Source of the DNA: an uncultured Methylophaga sp.
Lineage (GTDB): Bacteria; Pseudomonadota; Gammaproteobacteria; GCF-002020875
Reading direction: 5' to 3'
DNA: 59,198 nucleotides
Assembly (NCBI GenBank): GCA_937877715.1
Contig: CALEHW010000027.1
Coordinates: forward strand, 1 to 59,198
Part shown: positions 20,238 to 30,098 of the stretch, piece by piece
How positions within the stretch are numbered: the stretch's first letter is position 1
Layout of the letters: each line of letters begins with the position of its first letter
Program-made: the position numbers and the translations under genes
Notes under the pieces: model-generated
What the model was told of the DNA's origin: nothing
The model's input: the letters and a program-made list of their open reading frames with translations, nothing else
Databases searched by the model: none

Positions 20238-20795
20238 ATGCTGAAACCGCTACTGACAAAAAACACCCTCTCTACCCTGCTCCTGGTGGTTGCCGTGGTG
20301 GTAACCTGGTACCTGAAACCAGATCCCCCAGTCAGTATGGAGAATATCGTGAAACAGGCAGATTACTTTATCGTCGACTTCAACCGCAAAAAGATGGATA
20401 GTGCAGGGGGTGTGGTTGCTGAGTTCAGTGCCGATCGAGTGGACCACTACCATGATGATGGACGTGCCGAGTTGATCCAGCCCCACGTCATCACCTACAG
20501 CCCGGATAATCCACCATGGCACCTCCACGCCGACCACGGCACTCAGTGGGAGGATGGCAACCTAGTTAACCTGCAGGGGGGGGTAATTGCCATACAGAAC
20601 CATTCCGACAGCAGCCGCTTCTCCCGGATGGAGACAGAGGGGGCTGAGTTGATGCTGGACCAGGAGTATATGAAGACAGACCAGCTTATTACCTTTACCA
20701 CCGAGCGCTCTACCACCACCTCTATCGGGGCGCAGATCTGGCTCGACAGTGGAGAGATCCGCCTGTTGAAGGACTCTACCGTTCAATATAATTAA
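20238..20795 (+). CDS. lptC: LPS export protein LptC
   Basis: The 185-residue protein has an N-terminal membrane anchor (TLLLVVAVVVTWYL, about 12–26) and a periplasmic beta-jellyroll with the LptC pattern YFIVDFNRKKMDSAGGVVAEFSADRVDHYHDD and MKTDQLITFTTERSTT. LptC links the LptBFG ATP-driven extractor to LptA in the trans-envelope bridge. No good Shine-Dalgarno sequence precedes the ATG at 20238. Confidence 0.9.
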   Translation: MLKPLLTKNTLSTLLLVVAVVVTWYLKPDPPVSMENIVKQADYFIVDFNRKKMDSAGGVVAEFSADRVDHYHDDGRAELIQPHVITYSPDNPPWHLHADHGTQWEDGNLVNLQGGVIAIQNHSDSSRFSRMETEGAELMLDQEYMKTDQLITFTTERSTTTSIGAQIWLDSGEIRLLKDSTVQYN

Positions 20796-20806
20796 TAGGT
20801 TACAAG

Positions 20807-21331
20807 ATGGTACAACAACACACAATTGCCCTACTGCCACTACTTCTGATGTTCTCGCTCAGTGGCCATGCACTCCCGACAGACAAAGATCAACCAGTTG
20901 AGATCAACTCGGACTCTGCAGAGCTGAGGGATAAAGATGGTTATGCAGTCTACAGTGGTAATGTCAAAATGACCCAGGGATCCCTGGAGATCGATGCAGA
21001 ACGCATCGAGCTATTCTTCCCAGATAAAGAGCTAACCCGCGCAATCATCTACGGAGGGGAGAGAGGGCAGGCCTATTTTCAGCAAGCTCCGAAAACAGGT
21101 GAAAAACTGGTGCGTGGCAGTGCTGATCGCATCATCTACCAGATTGATCCCGATGAGATACGCTTGTTGCAAAACGCGGTCTTTTGTCAGAAGGGGAGTG
21201 AGCAAAAGGGGATGCGCATCATCTACGATATCGAGAAAGACATTATGCGAGCAAAAGCCAGAACCAAAACCGTTTTTCGCCCAGACAATGTGCCCGGTAG
21301 CTGTGAACATATCCGTTCCGCCTACCGTTGA
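20807..21331 (+). CDS. lptA: LPS transport periplasmic protein LptA
   Basis: The 174-residue precursor begins with a signal peptide (TIALLPLLLMFSLSGHA, cleavage near residue 24) and carries the OstA/LptA beta-jellyroll (QPVEINSDSAELRDKDGYAVYSGNVKMTQGSLEIDAERIELFF). LptA subunits form the periplasmic bridge that carries LPS from LptC to LptD. It starts 11 bases after lptC. Confidence 0.93.
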   Translation: MVQQHTIALLPLLLMFSLSGHALPTDKDQPVEINSDSAELRDKDGYAVYSGNVKMTQGSLEIDAERIELFFPDKELTRAIIYGGERGQAYFQQAPKTGEKLVRGSADRIIYQIDPDEIRLLQNAVFCQKGSEQKGMRIIYDIEKDIMRAKARTKTVFRPDNVPGSCEHIRSAYR

Positions 21332-21358
21332 ACAATTACTGAATCTGCACACCTGCCC

Positions 21359-22111
21359 ATGAGCAATAGAGATAACAAAACTGAGCAGACAATCCTCTCA
21401 GCCAGACATCTGGAGAGACGTTTTGGCAAAAAACGGGTGGTGCAGGATGTCTCAATCGATGTGCGCGGGGGGGAGATTGTAGGTCTGCTGGGACCAAATG
21501 GTGCAGGCAAAACTACCGCTTTCTACATGATTGCTGGGCTGATTCAGGCCAACAACGGAACCGTACACCTCAACGGTGTAGAGCTCACCAAATATCCCAT
21601 GCATCAGCGAGCCCGGATGGGAATTGGCTACCTGCCACAGGAGCCATCTGTCTTCAGAAAACTCTCCGTTGAGGAGAATCTGTTGGCGATCCTCCAGTAC
21701 CGCACAGATCTTGATGAGGCAGATGGATTGGTCGAGATGGAGAACCTGCTGGAGGAGTTCCACCTGACCCATATCAGAAAAACAGAGGGGATCAGCCTCT
21801 CTGGTGGAGAACGCAGGCGGGTAGAGATTGCCAGGGCACTGGCGGCCAATCCAAGCTTTATTCTGCTGGATGAACCTTTTGCAGGTGTTGACCCCATCTC
21901 TGTGCTAGATATCCAGAAGGTGGTTCGCCATCTAGCAGAGCGAGGCATCGGAATCATCATCACCGACCACAATGTAAGGGAAACCCTTACCGTCTGTAAC
22001 CGCGCCTATATCCTGGATGAGGGCAAAGTTATAGCAGAGGGGGATCCAGACCATATTCTCGAGCATGACCAGGTTAGGCAGGTCTACCTCGGACATCAGT
22101 TCAAGATGTGA
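21359..22111 (+). CDS. lptB: LPS export ABC transporter ATPase LptB
   Basis: The 250-residue ATPase has Walker [14 protein letters not shown], the Q-loop in [23 protein letters not shown], signature [15 protein letters not shown], Walker [14 protein letters not shown] and switch histidine [10 protein letters not shown]. All are diagnostic of LptB, the motor that extracts LPS with LptF and LptG, which are not in this window. It is followed by rpoN, a gene order conserved in many Proteobacteria. Confidence 0.96.
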   Translation: MSNRDNKTEQTILSARHLERRFGKKRVVQDVSIDVRGGEIVGLLGPNGAGKTTAFYMIAGLIQANNGTVHLNGVELTKYPMHQRARMGIGYLPQEPSVFRKLSVEENLLAILQYRTDLDEADGLVEMENLLEEFHLTHIRKTEGISLSGGERRRVEIARALAANPSFILLDEPFAGVDPISVLDIQKVVRHLAERGIGIIITDHNVRETLTVCNRAYILDEGKVIAEGDPDHILEHDQVRQVYLGHQFKM

Positions 22112-22150
22112 TATAACAATAATTATGAACCAGACAGATTCAGCCTGCCC

Positions 22151-23623
22151 GTGCTGAACCAATCACTCAACCTGCGCCTCGATCAGCAACTGAGGATGAC
22201 TCCGCAACTGCAGCAGGCGATCCGCATGTTGCAACTCTCTGCAGTGGAGCTTCAGCAGGAGGTTCAGGAGATTATGGAGGGAAACCCGCTACTGGAGGAG
22301 GGCGAGGAGGAGAGCTCCACACCAGAACATAGTGGTGACCAATCTTCCGCTGCTAGTGGGGAGGAGAAGATAGCACCTAAAGAATCCGCCACTACAGGTG
22401 AAAATACCATTCCTGAAGAGCTAGATACCGATAGTAGTTGGGAGGATACCTATGATATTCCCTCCATGCTGGGAAATGCCTCTCCAAATGAGGGTTTTGA
22501 ATCACAGGAGGTTCACAGCTCCGCCCCCTCTCTGCAGGATCACCTGATCTGGCAACTCAACACACTACATCTATCTGACCGTGACTACGCCATATCAATC
22601 ACCCTGATTGATGCAATCAATCAGAAGGGTTATCTAGAGAGCCCGCCGGAGGAACTAAGTGACTCTCTCCAGTTGGATCCCCCGGTAGAGATAGATGAGC
22701 TGACCACACAACTGCACCAGGTACAGCAGTTTGACCCCTCAGGGGTTGGCGCCAGGGATCTGCGTGAATGTCTGCTCGTTCAACTACGGCAAACCAGAGC
22801 AGACACACTCGCAAAAGTGGTCTCACTTGATCTGTTGGAGAACCATTTTGACCTGACCTCCGAGCTTGTCTCCAGCGGCAGAGGCGACAAACTATGCAGA
22901 ACTCTGAGGACTGACAGCAAAACAGTTGCCGAGGCACTTGAACTGATACGCACCCTGGATCCAAACCCAGGAGAGCAGATTGAACCCCCAGCCGTTGAAT
23001 ACGTTATCCCTGATCTGATAATCAAAAAGAGTGGTGAGCACTGGGATATTGAACTAACTCCAGAAACCAGCCCGAAACTCCGTATCAGCCCCTTCTACCA
23101 GTCGATAAAAAACAGGGCACAGAGTGGTAATGACAAGGAGTATCTAAATCGTAATATTCAGGAGGCCCACTGGCTTCTGAAGAGCCTGCAAAACAGAAAT
23201 GAGACCCTGCTAAAAGTGGCTACCCATGTTTTTCGGGTACAATCAGGGTTTCTTGAGGCGGGTCCTGAAAAGATGCAGGCGCTGACTCTGCGCACCATTG
23301 CGGATGCCATTGAGATGCATGAATCGACTGTCTCACGAGTCACTACCAATAAATATGTACAGACCCCTCAGGGGATCTTTGAATTAAAATATTTCTTTTC
23401 CAGTCAGCTCAATACAGTGGATGGAGATGGAACCTCATCAACAGCAGTCCGTGCAATGATTCGCCAGATTGTGGATAACGAGGATTCAATCAAACCCATC
23501 AGTGACAACCGCATCACCATGATGCTGGCTGAAAAAGGGGTAAAGGTTGCCCGTCGAACCGTGGCAAAATATAGGAACATTCTTTCGATTCCCCCATCGA
23601 ATGAACGTAAACGATCACCATAG
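22151..23623 (+). CDS. rpoN: RNA polymerase sigma-54 factor
   Basis: The 490-residue protein starts at GTG 22151. Region I (LRLDQQLRMTPQLQQAIRMLQLS and QEIMEGNPLLEEGEE) contacts activators, an acidic linker follows (about 50–120), then core-binding and DNA-binding regions, ending with the RpoN box (ARRTVAKYR, about 475) that reads the -24 element. A nearby helix-turn-helix is in ADAIEMHESTVSRVT. Sigma-54 transcribes nitrogen and other regulated genes with AAA+ activators such as NtrC. A strong match to its promoter consensus is present upstream of glnK in this window. Confidence 0.97.
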   Translation: MLNQSLNLRLDQQLRMTPQLQQAIRMLQLSAVELQQEVQEIMEGNPLLEEGEEESSTPEHSGDQSSAASGEEKIAPKESATTGENTIPEELDTDSSWEDTYDIPSMLGNASPNEGFESQEVHSSAPSLQDHLIWQLNTLHLSDRDYAISITLIDAINQKGYLESPPEELSDSLQLDPPVEIDELTTQLHQVQQFDPSGVGARDLRECLLVQLRQTRADTLAKVVSLDLLENHFDLTSELVSSGRGDKLCRTLRTDSKTVAEALELIRTLDPNPGEQIEPPAVEYVIPDLIIKKSGEHWDIELTPETSPKLRISPFYQSIKNRAQSGNDKEYLNRNIQEAHWLLKSLQNRNETLLKVATHVFRVQSGFLEAGPEKMQALTLRTIADAIEMHESTVSRVTTNKYVQTPQGIFELKYFFSSQLNTVDGDGTSSTAVRAMIRQIVDNEDSIKPISDNRITMMLAEKGVKVARRTVAKYRNILSIPPSNERKRSP

Positions 23624-23673
23624 CCCTGCGAATATGTTCGCAATCATCTAACGATAATTTTAAGGAGAGTACT

Positions 23674-23970
23674 ATGCAGCTGAATATTACCGGTCACCAT
23701 GTCGAGATCACCCCACCCATGAATGAGTATGTAACTGGAAAAATGGCAAAACTTGAACGCCACTTTGATAACGTAACCAATGTTCATGTCGTCCTCAGTG
23801 TGGAAAAATTGCGCCAGAAAGCTGAGGCGACACTTCACGTCAGCGGTGCAGAGATCTTTGCTGATTGTGTTGATGAGGATATGTATGCTGCAGTTGATGG
23901 ACTAATCGACAAGCTTGATCGCCAGGTAATCAAGCACAAGGAAAAGCTGGGCAGTCACCGCTCACGGTAA
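23674..23970 (+). CDS. hpf: Ribosome hibernation-promoting factor, short form
   Basis: The 98-residue protein has the HPF/YfiA fold: QLNITGHHVEITPPMNEYVTGKMAKLERHFDNVTNVHVVLSVEK and the basic DKLDRQVIKHKEKL end. It lacks the long-form C-terminal dimerisation domain. HPF blocks the ribosomal decoding site and promotes inactive 100S particles. TAAGGAGAG sits a suitable distance before the ATG. A small hairpin (23627–23642) lies in the gap after rpoN. The genes ptsN and rapZ that often follow hpf are absent. Confidence 0.95.
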   Translation: MQLNITGHHVEITPPMNEYVTGKMAKLERHFDNVTNVHVVLSVEKLRQKAEATLHVSGAEIFADCVDEDMYAAVDGLIDKLDRQVIKHKEKLGSHRSR

Positions 23971-24042
23971 TCGGCCAGCAACTGAATAGCGCCACATCCT
24001 TCAGTGGATGGGTTAATCTATGGATAGAGGGATCATGAAACA

Positions 24043-25863
24043 ATGAGCATCATGCTTCATGGAATTGGCGTCGCCAGGGGAATTGCCATCGGCAAGGCCT
24101 ACCTGATGGAGCATGGCCAGCCAGATATTGCTGAATACACGGTACCTGATTACCTTATCGATGCAGAAATCGAGCGCTACAACAGTGCACTGGAGACTGC
24201 ACGGGGAGAGTTGATCGAGGTTCGGACGCAGATCACACAACCTCGCCCCTCTGCTGCCCAGCAGGAGGGAGCAGATACTAGCCCGGCTCTAGTTTCGGCA
24301 AGAGTTCCTGGTGATGTCACTGAATTTATCGATGCCCACCTGCTAATGCTGGAGGACAGCGCCATCAGTCGTGCGCCTATAAAGACCATCAGACGCCAAA
24401 AGTGCAATGCAGAGTGGGCGCTAAAACAGCAACGGGACGCACTTGTACAGATCTTCGAAGAGGTTGATGACCCCTATCTCAAAACCAGGAAGGATGATAT
24501 TGACCATGTTGTAAATCGAATCATGAAGCTTCTGCTACAACAGGAGACCGATACCCAGGAGCTGCTTGAACCTGATGAGGAGGAGAGTATTCTGCGAATT
24601 ATTGTTGCCGATAATCTGACTGCAGCAGATATCATACTTTTCCACCACCAGAATGTGGCGGGGATCATAACGGAACATGGGGCGCCCAACTCTCACAGCG
24701 CCATCCTTGCCAGAAGCCTGCACCTGCCAACAGTCATGGGCGCAGGCAATACCCATCGCTACCTGAAGGATGGCGAGACCCTGATCATCAACGGTAGCGA
24801 TGGCATGATCCTGATAGATTCGGATCAGAAGACTGTTGACCACTACCGCGCTCTGCAGGAGAAGCTGAAACTCCATCAGGATGCACTGGCCAAACTACGC
24901 TCCCAAGCTGCCGTTACCAGAGACAATACCACCATCTCACTACAGGCAAATGTTGAACTGGCAGATGATATGGAGGCAATGCGCCAGGTCGGATGTCGTG
25001 ATATTGGCCTCTATCGCACAGAGTTTCTCTTTCTCAACCGGGAGAATATCCCTACTGAGGAGGAGCAGTATAAAAACTACAAAACCGTTGTTGAACGGAT
25101 GAATGGTGCGACCCTGACCATCCGCACCCTTGATATTGGAACAGATAAACTGATTCCCGCAATTGCAGAGATGGAGAGTGCCGATAATCCGGTTTTAGGG
25201 GTCAGGGCTGTTCGTCTCACACTAAAGAACCTCGATCTTCTGATTCCACAGATCCGCGCCATTCTACGAGCCTCTGCACACGGGAAGATTCGACTGATGA
25301 TCCCCATGGTAACCAGTATGCAGGAAGTTGTGCAGATCAAGAACCATATAGCTCAGGAGAAGATGAACCTGCGCAGCAGGCAGATAGATTTTGACAATGC
25401 ACTTGAGATAGGAGCGGTAATAGAGACCCCAGCTGCTGCACTTTCAGCGGATGGCCTGGCTCAGAGGCTGGATTTTCTCTCCATCGGTACCAATGATCTG
25501 ATTCAGTATACATTGGCCATTGACCGTACCGATGACCAGGTCAACTATCTGTTCGACCCACTGCATCCGGCTGTTTTGCGACTGATTTACAAGGTTATTC
25601 AGGCTGGAAAAGAGAGCGGAATCCCCATCTCCATGTGTGGAGAGATGGCTGGGGATGATCGCTATACGCGTCTCTTGCTGGGAATGGGGCTCAGGGAGTT
25701 CAGCATGAACCCGGCCGTACTACCAGCTGTCAAGCAGGCCATACTCAATACCCGCCTGGATATTGTAGAACCTATGGTACAACAGTTACTGCAGTCTCCA
25801 TTTCATGAGGAGATACACCGGCTATTCGATAAGATAAGTAGATCCAACCCAGATCACGCCTAA
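24043..25863 (+). CDS. ptsI: Phosphoenolpyruvate–protein phosphotransferase (PTS enzyme I)
   Basis: The 606-residue protein is a full-length enzyme I without an N-terminal GAF domain, so not PtsP. The HPr-binding region comes first, then the phospho-histidine His218 in APNSHSAILAR, and the PEP-binding barrel (DIGLYRTEFLFLNR, RTLDIGTDK, LMIPMVTS, SIGTNDLIQYTLAIDR, and the catalytic Cys in MCGEMAGD). It has a Pro/Ala-rich insert near residues 66–88. Enzyme I passes phosphate from PEP to HPr. No HPr, EIIA or sugar permease gene is adjacent, so a regulatory (nitrogen or carbon signalling) role is as likely as sugar uptake; the partners must lie elsewhere. Confidence 0.93.
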   Translation: MSIMLHGIGVARGIAIGKAYLMEHGQPDIAEYTVPDYLIDAEIERYNSALETARGELIEVRTQITQPRPSAAQQEGADTSPALVSARVPGDVTEFIDAHLLMLEDSAISRAPIKTIRRQKCNAEWALKQQRDALVQIFEEVDDPYLKTRKDDIDHVVNRIMKLLLQQETDTQELLEPDEEESILRIIVADNLTAADIILFHHQNVAGIITEHGAPNSHSAILARSLHLPTVMGAGNTHRYLKDGETLIINGSDGMILIDSDQKTVDHYRALQEKLKLHQDALAKLRSQAAVTRDNTTISLQANVELADDMEAMRQVGCRDIGLYRTEFLFLNRENIPTEEEQYKNYKTVVERMNGATLTIRTLDIGTDKLIPAIAEMESADNPVLGVRAVRLTLKNLDLLIPQIRAILRASAHGKIRLMIPMVTSMQEVVQIKNHIAQEKMNLRSRQIDFDNALEIGAVIETPAAALSADGLAQRLDFLSIGTNDLIQYTLAIDRTDDQVNYLFDPLHPAVLRLIYKVIQAGKESGIPISMCGEMAGDDRYTRLLLGMGLREFSMNPAVLPAVKQAILNTRLDIVEPMVQQLLQSPFHEEIHRLFDKISRSNPDHA

Positions 25864-25928
25864 GGAACCCCTGAACAAGTCGTGTATGATTGCCTAAGAA
25901 ACTATCCGAGATAACATCAGGAATTACC

Positions 25929-27287
25929 ATGGCAGAGACCCCAGAACAGGAGAAGCGAGAGCAGTTGATCTCATCTGTCACCCAGGCGCTCAGCCATGGT
26001 GATCTGAGTCTGATCAAACCACTTCTCGATGGGCTGCATGCTGCGGATAGCGCGCACCTGATTGAATCTCTCCCCCCCAGAGAACGCCCGCATCTCTGGG
26101 AGATCATCACCTCTGACCAACGTGCAGAGATCCTCACCCAACTCAACGATGAGGTTCGTTCAGGACTGCTTGAGGAGATGGATAGCGAGGAGCTGGCAGC
26201 TGCAGCATCCAGAATCGATACAGATGATATGGCAGATCTGTTGCAGGATATGTCGTATAGCCAGACCCAGCAGGTTCTGCAGTCGATGGATCAACAAAAC
26301 CGGCAGCAGGTCGAGAAGATACTCTCATATCCAGAGGATAGTGCTGGTGGACTGATGAACACCGACACCATTAAGATCCGTTCCGATATAGATCTGGATG
26401 TTGTATTGCGCTATCTGAGAATGTATGGGGCAATACCAGAGAGTACCGATAACCTGATGGTGGTTGACCGCGACAACACCTTCCTAGGGCTACTGCCAAT
26501 CTCTACACTACTGACCACAGATCCCGAATCAAGCGTAGAAAATGTCATGGTGCGGGATTGCGACATCATCCCCGCGGAGATGGCGGATACTGAGGTTGCC
26601 AACCTGTTTGAGAACTATGATCTCATCTCCGCCCCGGTTGTTGACCAGCAGGGGAAGCTACTAGGTAGAATCACCATCGATGATGTGGTTGATGTAATCC
26701 GTGACGAGGCGGACCACTCGCTGCTGGGAAGGGCTGGCCTAGATGAGGAGGAGGATATGTTTGCCCCGGTCGGAACCAGCGTACAGAGAAGAACTCTCTG
26801 GCTTGGGCTTAATCTCGCAACTGCCTTTCTTGCCGCCTGGATCATAGGCCTGTTTGAGGATACTCTGCAGCAGGTTATTGCACTTGCCGTACTAATGCCA
26901 GTGGTGGCTAGTATGGGTGGGATTGCCGGAGGCCAGACTCTGACCCTGGTGATCAGGGGGCTCGCCCTGAACCAGATTAGTGACTCCAATATGCGCTGGC
27001 TTATTGCCAAGGAGTCGGCAGTCGGGGTGTTGAACGGGGCACTCTGGGCTGTAGTGGTCGGGGTTGTAGCCTGGCTCTGGTTTGGTGATGTACAGATAGG
27101 TATGGTTATTGCCGCCGCCATGGTCATTAATCTGATCATAGCCGCCCTCTCCGGGGTAGTTATCCCGATCCTGCAGAAGAGGGTTGGTATCGACCCCGCA
27201 CTTGCAGGCTATGTTGTGTTGACCACAGTCACTGATGTGGTTGGATTTCTCTCCTTCCTCGGGCTTGCTACCATGTTCTTGATCTGA
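25929..27287 (+). CDS. mgtE: Magnesium transporter MgtE
   Basis: From ATG 25929, with AGGA six bases upstream, there are 452 residues: the superhelical N domain (about 1–130, with repeated Asp/Glu-rich turns), two CBS domains (ENVMVRDCDIIPAEMADTEVANLFE; SAPVVDQQGKLLGRITIDDVVDVI) and five C-terminal membrane segments (PVVASMGGIAGGQTLTLVIRGLA carries the conserved pore region). MgtE is a Mg2+-gated Mg2+ channel. A TTG in frame at 25890 is a less likely start. The stop lies 10 bases from the convergent pmbA stop with no obvious terminator between. Confidence 0.95.
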   Translation: MAETPEQEKREQLISSVTQALSHGDLSLIKPLLDGLHAADSAHLIESLPPRERPHLWEIITSDQRAEILTQLNDEVRSGLLEEMDSEELAAAASRIDTDDMADLLQDMSYSQTQQVLQSMDQQNRQQVEKILSYPEDSAGGLMNTDTIKIRSDIDLDVVLRYLRMYGAIPESTDNLMVVDRDNTFLGLLPISTLLTTDPESSVENVMVRDCDIIPAEMADTEVANLFENYDLISAPVVDQQGKLLGRITIDDVVDVIRDEADHSLLGRAGLDEEEDMFAPVGTSVQRRTLWLGLNLATAFLAAWIIGLFEDTLQQVIALAVLMPVVASMGGIAGGQTLTLVIRGLALNQISDSNMRWLIAKESAVGVLNGALWAVVVGVVAWLWFGDVQIGMVIAAAMVINLIIAALSGVVIPILQKRVGIDPALAGYVVLTTVTDVVGFLSFLGLATMFLI

Positions 27288-27297
27288 GGCTTTATAT

Positions 27298-28650
27298 TTA
27301 CTCGCCAGCAATGCTCATCCGCTCCAGCAGGATTGACCCACTCTGGATATTGCCACGCCTGTCCCGGTCACTACCCACCGCGACCAGCTGACTAAACATC
27401 TCCTGCAGCTTGCCTGCAATGGTCACCTCCTCTACCGGATAGGCTATCTCACCACCCTTGACCCAAAAGCCAGCGGCACCTCTAGAGTAGTCCCCAGTGA
27501 TGGTATTTACCCCCTGCCCCATCAACTCGGTCACTAGAAACCCCTCGCCCATCTCCTTAAGTAGCCCAGCCAGGTTGAGCTCGCCATGGGAGATTCGCAG
27601 ATTGCGCACACCTCCACCATTACCGGTGGTCTCCATCCCCAATCTCCTGCCAGAGTAGCTATTCAGCAGATAGCTGGAGAGCACCCCATCTCTCACAAAC
27701 TCGTTGTCACGGGTTGCCGCCCCCTCACTATCAAACGCCGCACTGGCAGCTCCCCATTTCAGGTATGGATGTTCGGAGATGGTGACAAACTGTGGAAATA
27801 GTGGCTCACCCAATCGATCAACCAGAAACGAGGCCTTGCGATAGATGCTCCCTCCACGGATGGCGGCAAGCAGATGGCCCAACAAGCCGCTTGCCACAGG
27901 GGCGGCGAAGAGGACCGGAGCCTGGCAGCTACCCACCTTTCTTGCTCCCAGACGATCTACTGTGCGCTGCGCTGCTACTCTTCCAATTTCCTCCGGACTC
28001 TCCAGCAACTCCGGATCACACGCCGAGCTGTGCCAGTAATCTCTCTGCATTGCTGAAGAGTCGGTGGATGAAGACTCCCTTGCCACAACCGAACAACTTA
28101 TCCCGTGGCTAGTTCCACTATGGCTGGCTAGGAAGCCGTGGCTGTTGCCGTAGACCCGGATGGAGCGGTGGCTGCTGACGGATCCACCCTCCGAATTCAC
28201 AATCCGGGAGTCTCTCTCCAGGGCCGCCTGTTCGCACGCCATGGCTACTTCGGCACTCTCCTCTACCCCAACCTCCCAGAAGTGCTCTAGCTCGAGATCC
28301 GGGAACTCGGTAGCCAACTGTTCCGGATCTGCCAATCCCGCATATGAGTCCTCTTCCGTATAACGTGCAATATCGCAGGCCGCACGCACCGCACTACGTA
28401 TCGATGCAGTAGAGAAATCACTACTGCTCGCCGTCCCCTTTCTCTGTTCAAAATAGACTGTGACCCCCATCCCCCTGTCCCGGTGATGCTCTATGGTCTC
28501 AACCTCACCCATTCGTACGGTTGTCGAGTAGCCATCTTCAACACTGCTTTCCGCCTCTGCTGCGGTAGCGCCCTGCCGCCTGGCCTCATCAAGGATCTGC
28601 TGAGTTATCTCCTCCAGCTCTATGCGTTCGTTGCTACCGGACTGGCTCAT
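27298..28650 (-). CDS. pmbA: Metalloprotease TldE/PmbA subunit
   Basis: The 450-residue protein matches PmbA/TldE, the non-catalytic partner of Tld[55 protein letters not shown] style segments and [33 protein letters not shown] at the end. With TldD it forms a heterodimeric peptidase that acts on unfolded peptides and matures microcin B17 in E. coli. Its start overlaps the tldD stop as ATGA, which fits equal production of both subunits. Confidence 0.95.
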   Translation of the reverse strand: MSQSGSNERIELEEITQQILDEARRQGATAAEAESSVEDGYSTTVRMGEVETIEHHRDRGMGVTVYFEQRKGTASSSDFSTASIRSAVRAACDIARYTEEDSYAGLADPEQLATEFPDLELEHFWEVGVEESAEVAMACEQAALERDSRIVNSEGGSVSSHRSIRVYGNSHGFLASHSGTSHGISCSVVARESSSTDSSAMQRDYWHSSACDPELLESPEEIGRVAAQRTVDRLGARKVGSCQAPVLFAAPVASGLLGHLLAAIRGGSIYRKASFLVDRLGEPLFPQFVTISEHPYLKWGAASAAFDSEGAATRDNEFVRDGVLSSYLLNSYSGRRLGMETTGNGGGVRNLRISHGELNLAGLLKEMGEGFLVTELMGQGVNTITGDYSRGAAGFWVKGGEIAYPVEEVTIAGKLQEMFSQLVAVGSDRDRRGNIQSGSILLERMSIAGE

Positions 28651-30098
28651 ACTTCAGTACCCCCCACAGTTAGCTCACTCACCTTCAGGGTTGGTTGTCC
28701 TACCCCCACCGGCACACTCTGCCCCTCCTTGCCACAGACCCCGATTCCGCGATCCAGCTCAAGATCGTTGCCAACCATGGATATTTTCGACATCACCTCT
28801 GGTCCATTGCCGATCAGGGTAACTCCCCTGAGGGGCTGTTTCACCACTCCATTCTCGATCAGGTAGGCCTCATTAGCGGAGAAGACAAACTTGCCGGAGG
28901 TGATATCCACCTGTCCGCCACCAAAATTGGTCGCATATATTCCCCGCTCTACCGACCCGATAATCTCCTCAGGGGCATGCTCCCCCGGTAGCATATAGGT
29001 GTTGGTCATTCGTGGCATTGGCAGATGGGCATACGATTCCCTGCGCCCATTACCTGTGGTGGAGCTCCCCATAAGACGGCTGTTACTCTTGTCATGCATA
29101 TAACCCTTAAGCACCCCCCCCTCAATCAGCACTGTATTTTCTGTCACCGTCCCCTCGTCATCAATATTGAGTGACCCCCTCCGCCCCTCCAGAGTCCCGT
29201 CATCGACAACCGTACAGAGTGGGCTGGCAACCTGCTCCCCAACGCGGCCAGAAAACGCCGATGTCCCCTTTCTGTTGAAATCCCCCTCTAGGCCATGGCC
29301 TACTGCCTCATGCAGCAGCACCCCGGGCCAACCATTTCCCAGCACCACCTCCATAACTCCAGCCGGGGCATCCTCTGCCTCTAGGTTGACCAGCGCCTGT
29401 CGTACCGCCTCCTCAGCACTCTGCTGTGCCTGCCCAGGCTCCAGCAATAGGGAGAATCCGGCACGCCCACCAAACCCAGACGATCCGCTCTCGCGACGAC
29501 CACTCTTCTCCACAATTACAGAGACATTGAGACGTACCAGCGGACGCAGGTCTGCAGCCAAGGCGCCATCACTTGCGGCAATCAGAATGGTGTCATAGGC
29601 AGAGGCAACACTAGCCATCACCTGGATCACCCCGGAATCTGCAGCCCGTGCCCAGCGATCAAGATCCTGCAGCAGTGCCACCTTCTCCTCTGCACTGACT
29701 GAGAGTAGTGGATTCAGCGGTTGATAGAGAGAGGGGCGCGACCCATCGACCTCTCCGAAACCGGCCACCTGCACCCTGCCATCACCACCACCCCTTGAGA
29801 TCATGCGTGCAGAATTTGCCGCTTCCCGCAACGCCCTGCTGCCGATCTCGTCAGAGTAGGCAAAGCCGCTCTTCTCTCCATGAACTGCCCGCACCCCCAC
29901 TCCGGAATCTATGTCGTAACTACCATCACGCACTACCCTATCCTCCAGTGACCAAAACTCATGATGGCTCTGCTGAAAGTAGAGATCCGCATAATCCATC
30001 TCTCTTCCCATAATATGGTGGAGTGTAGAGGCGATATCATCCTGGGTGACCCCTCCCGGCTCAAGCAACATCTGAGTTGCCTGCATCATATGATCCAT
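28647..30098 (-). CDS. tldD: Metalloprotease TldD, catalytic subunit
   Basis: The 483-residue protein has the HExxxH zinc motif in [18 protein letters not shown], plus the conserved [22 protein letters not shown] and [17 protein letters not shown] stretches of TldD. It is the catalytic half of TldD/TldE. The ATG abuts the yhdP stop (TAG directly followed by ATG), so yhdP, tldD and pmbA form one run. The yhdP–tldD–pmbA linkage with rng is old and widespread in Gammaproteobacteria. Confidence 0.96.
   Translation of the reverse strand: MDHMMQATQMLLEPGGVTQDDIASTLHHIMGREMDYADLYFQQSHHEFWSLEDRVVRDGSYDIDSGVGVRAVHGEKSGFAYSDEIGSRALREAANSARMISRGGGDGRVQVAGFGEVDGSRPSLYQPLNPLLSVSAEEKVALLQDLDRWARAADSGVIQVMASVASAYDTILIAASDGALAADLRPLVRLNVSVIVEKSGRRESGSSGFGGRAGFSLLLEPGQAQQSAEEAVRQALVNLEAEDAPAGVMEVVLGNGWPGVLLHEAVGHGLEGDFNRKGTSAFSGRVGEQVASPLCTVVDDGTLEGRRGSLNIDDEGTVTENTVLIEGGVLKGYMHDKSNSRLMGSSTTGNGRRESYAHLPMPRMTNTYMLPGEHAPEEIIGSVERGIYATNFGGGQVDITSGKFVFSANEAYLIENGVVKQPLRGVTLIGNGPEVMSKISMVGNDLELDRGIGVCGKEGQSVPVGVGQPTLKVSELTVGGTEV

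Noticed and set aside
23627-23642. Hairpin TGCGAA/TTCGCA between rpoN and hpf
   Set aside because: Only six base pairs and no U-run, so not a terminator; it may affect hpf mRNA but nothing supports this.
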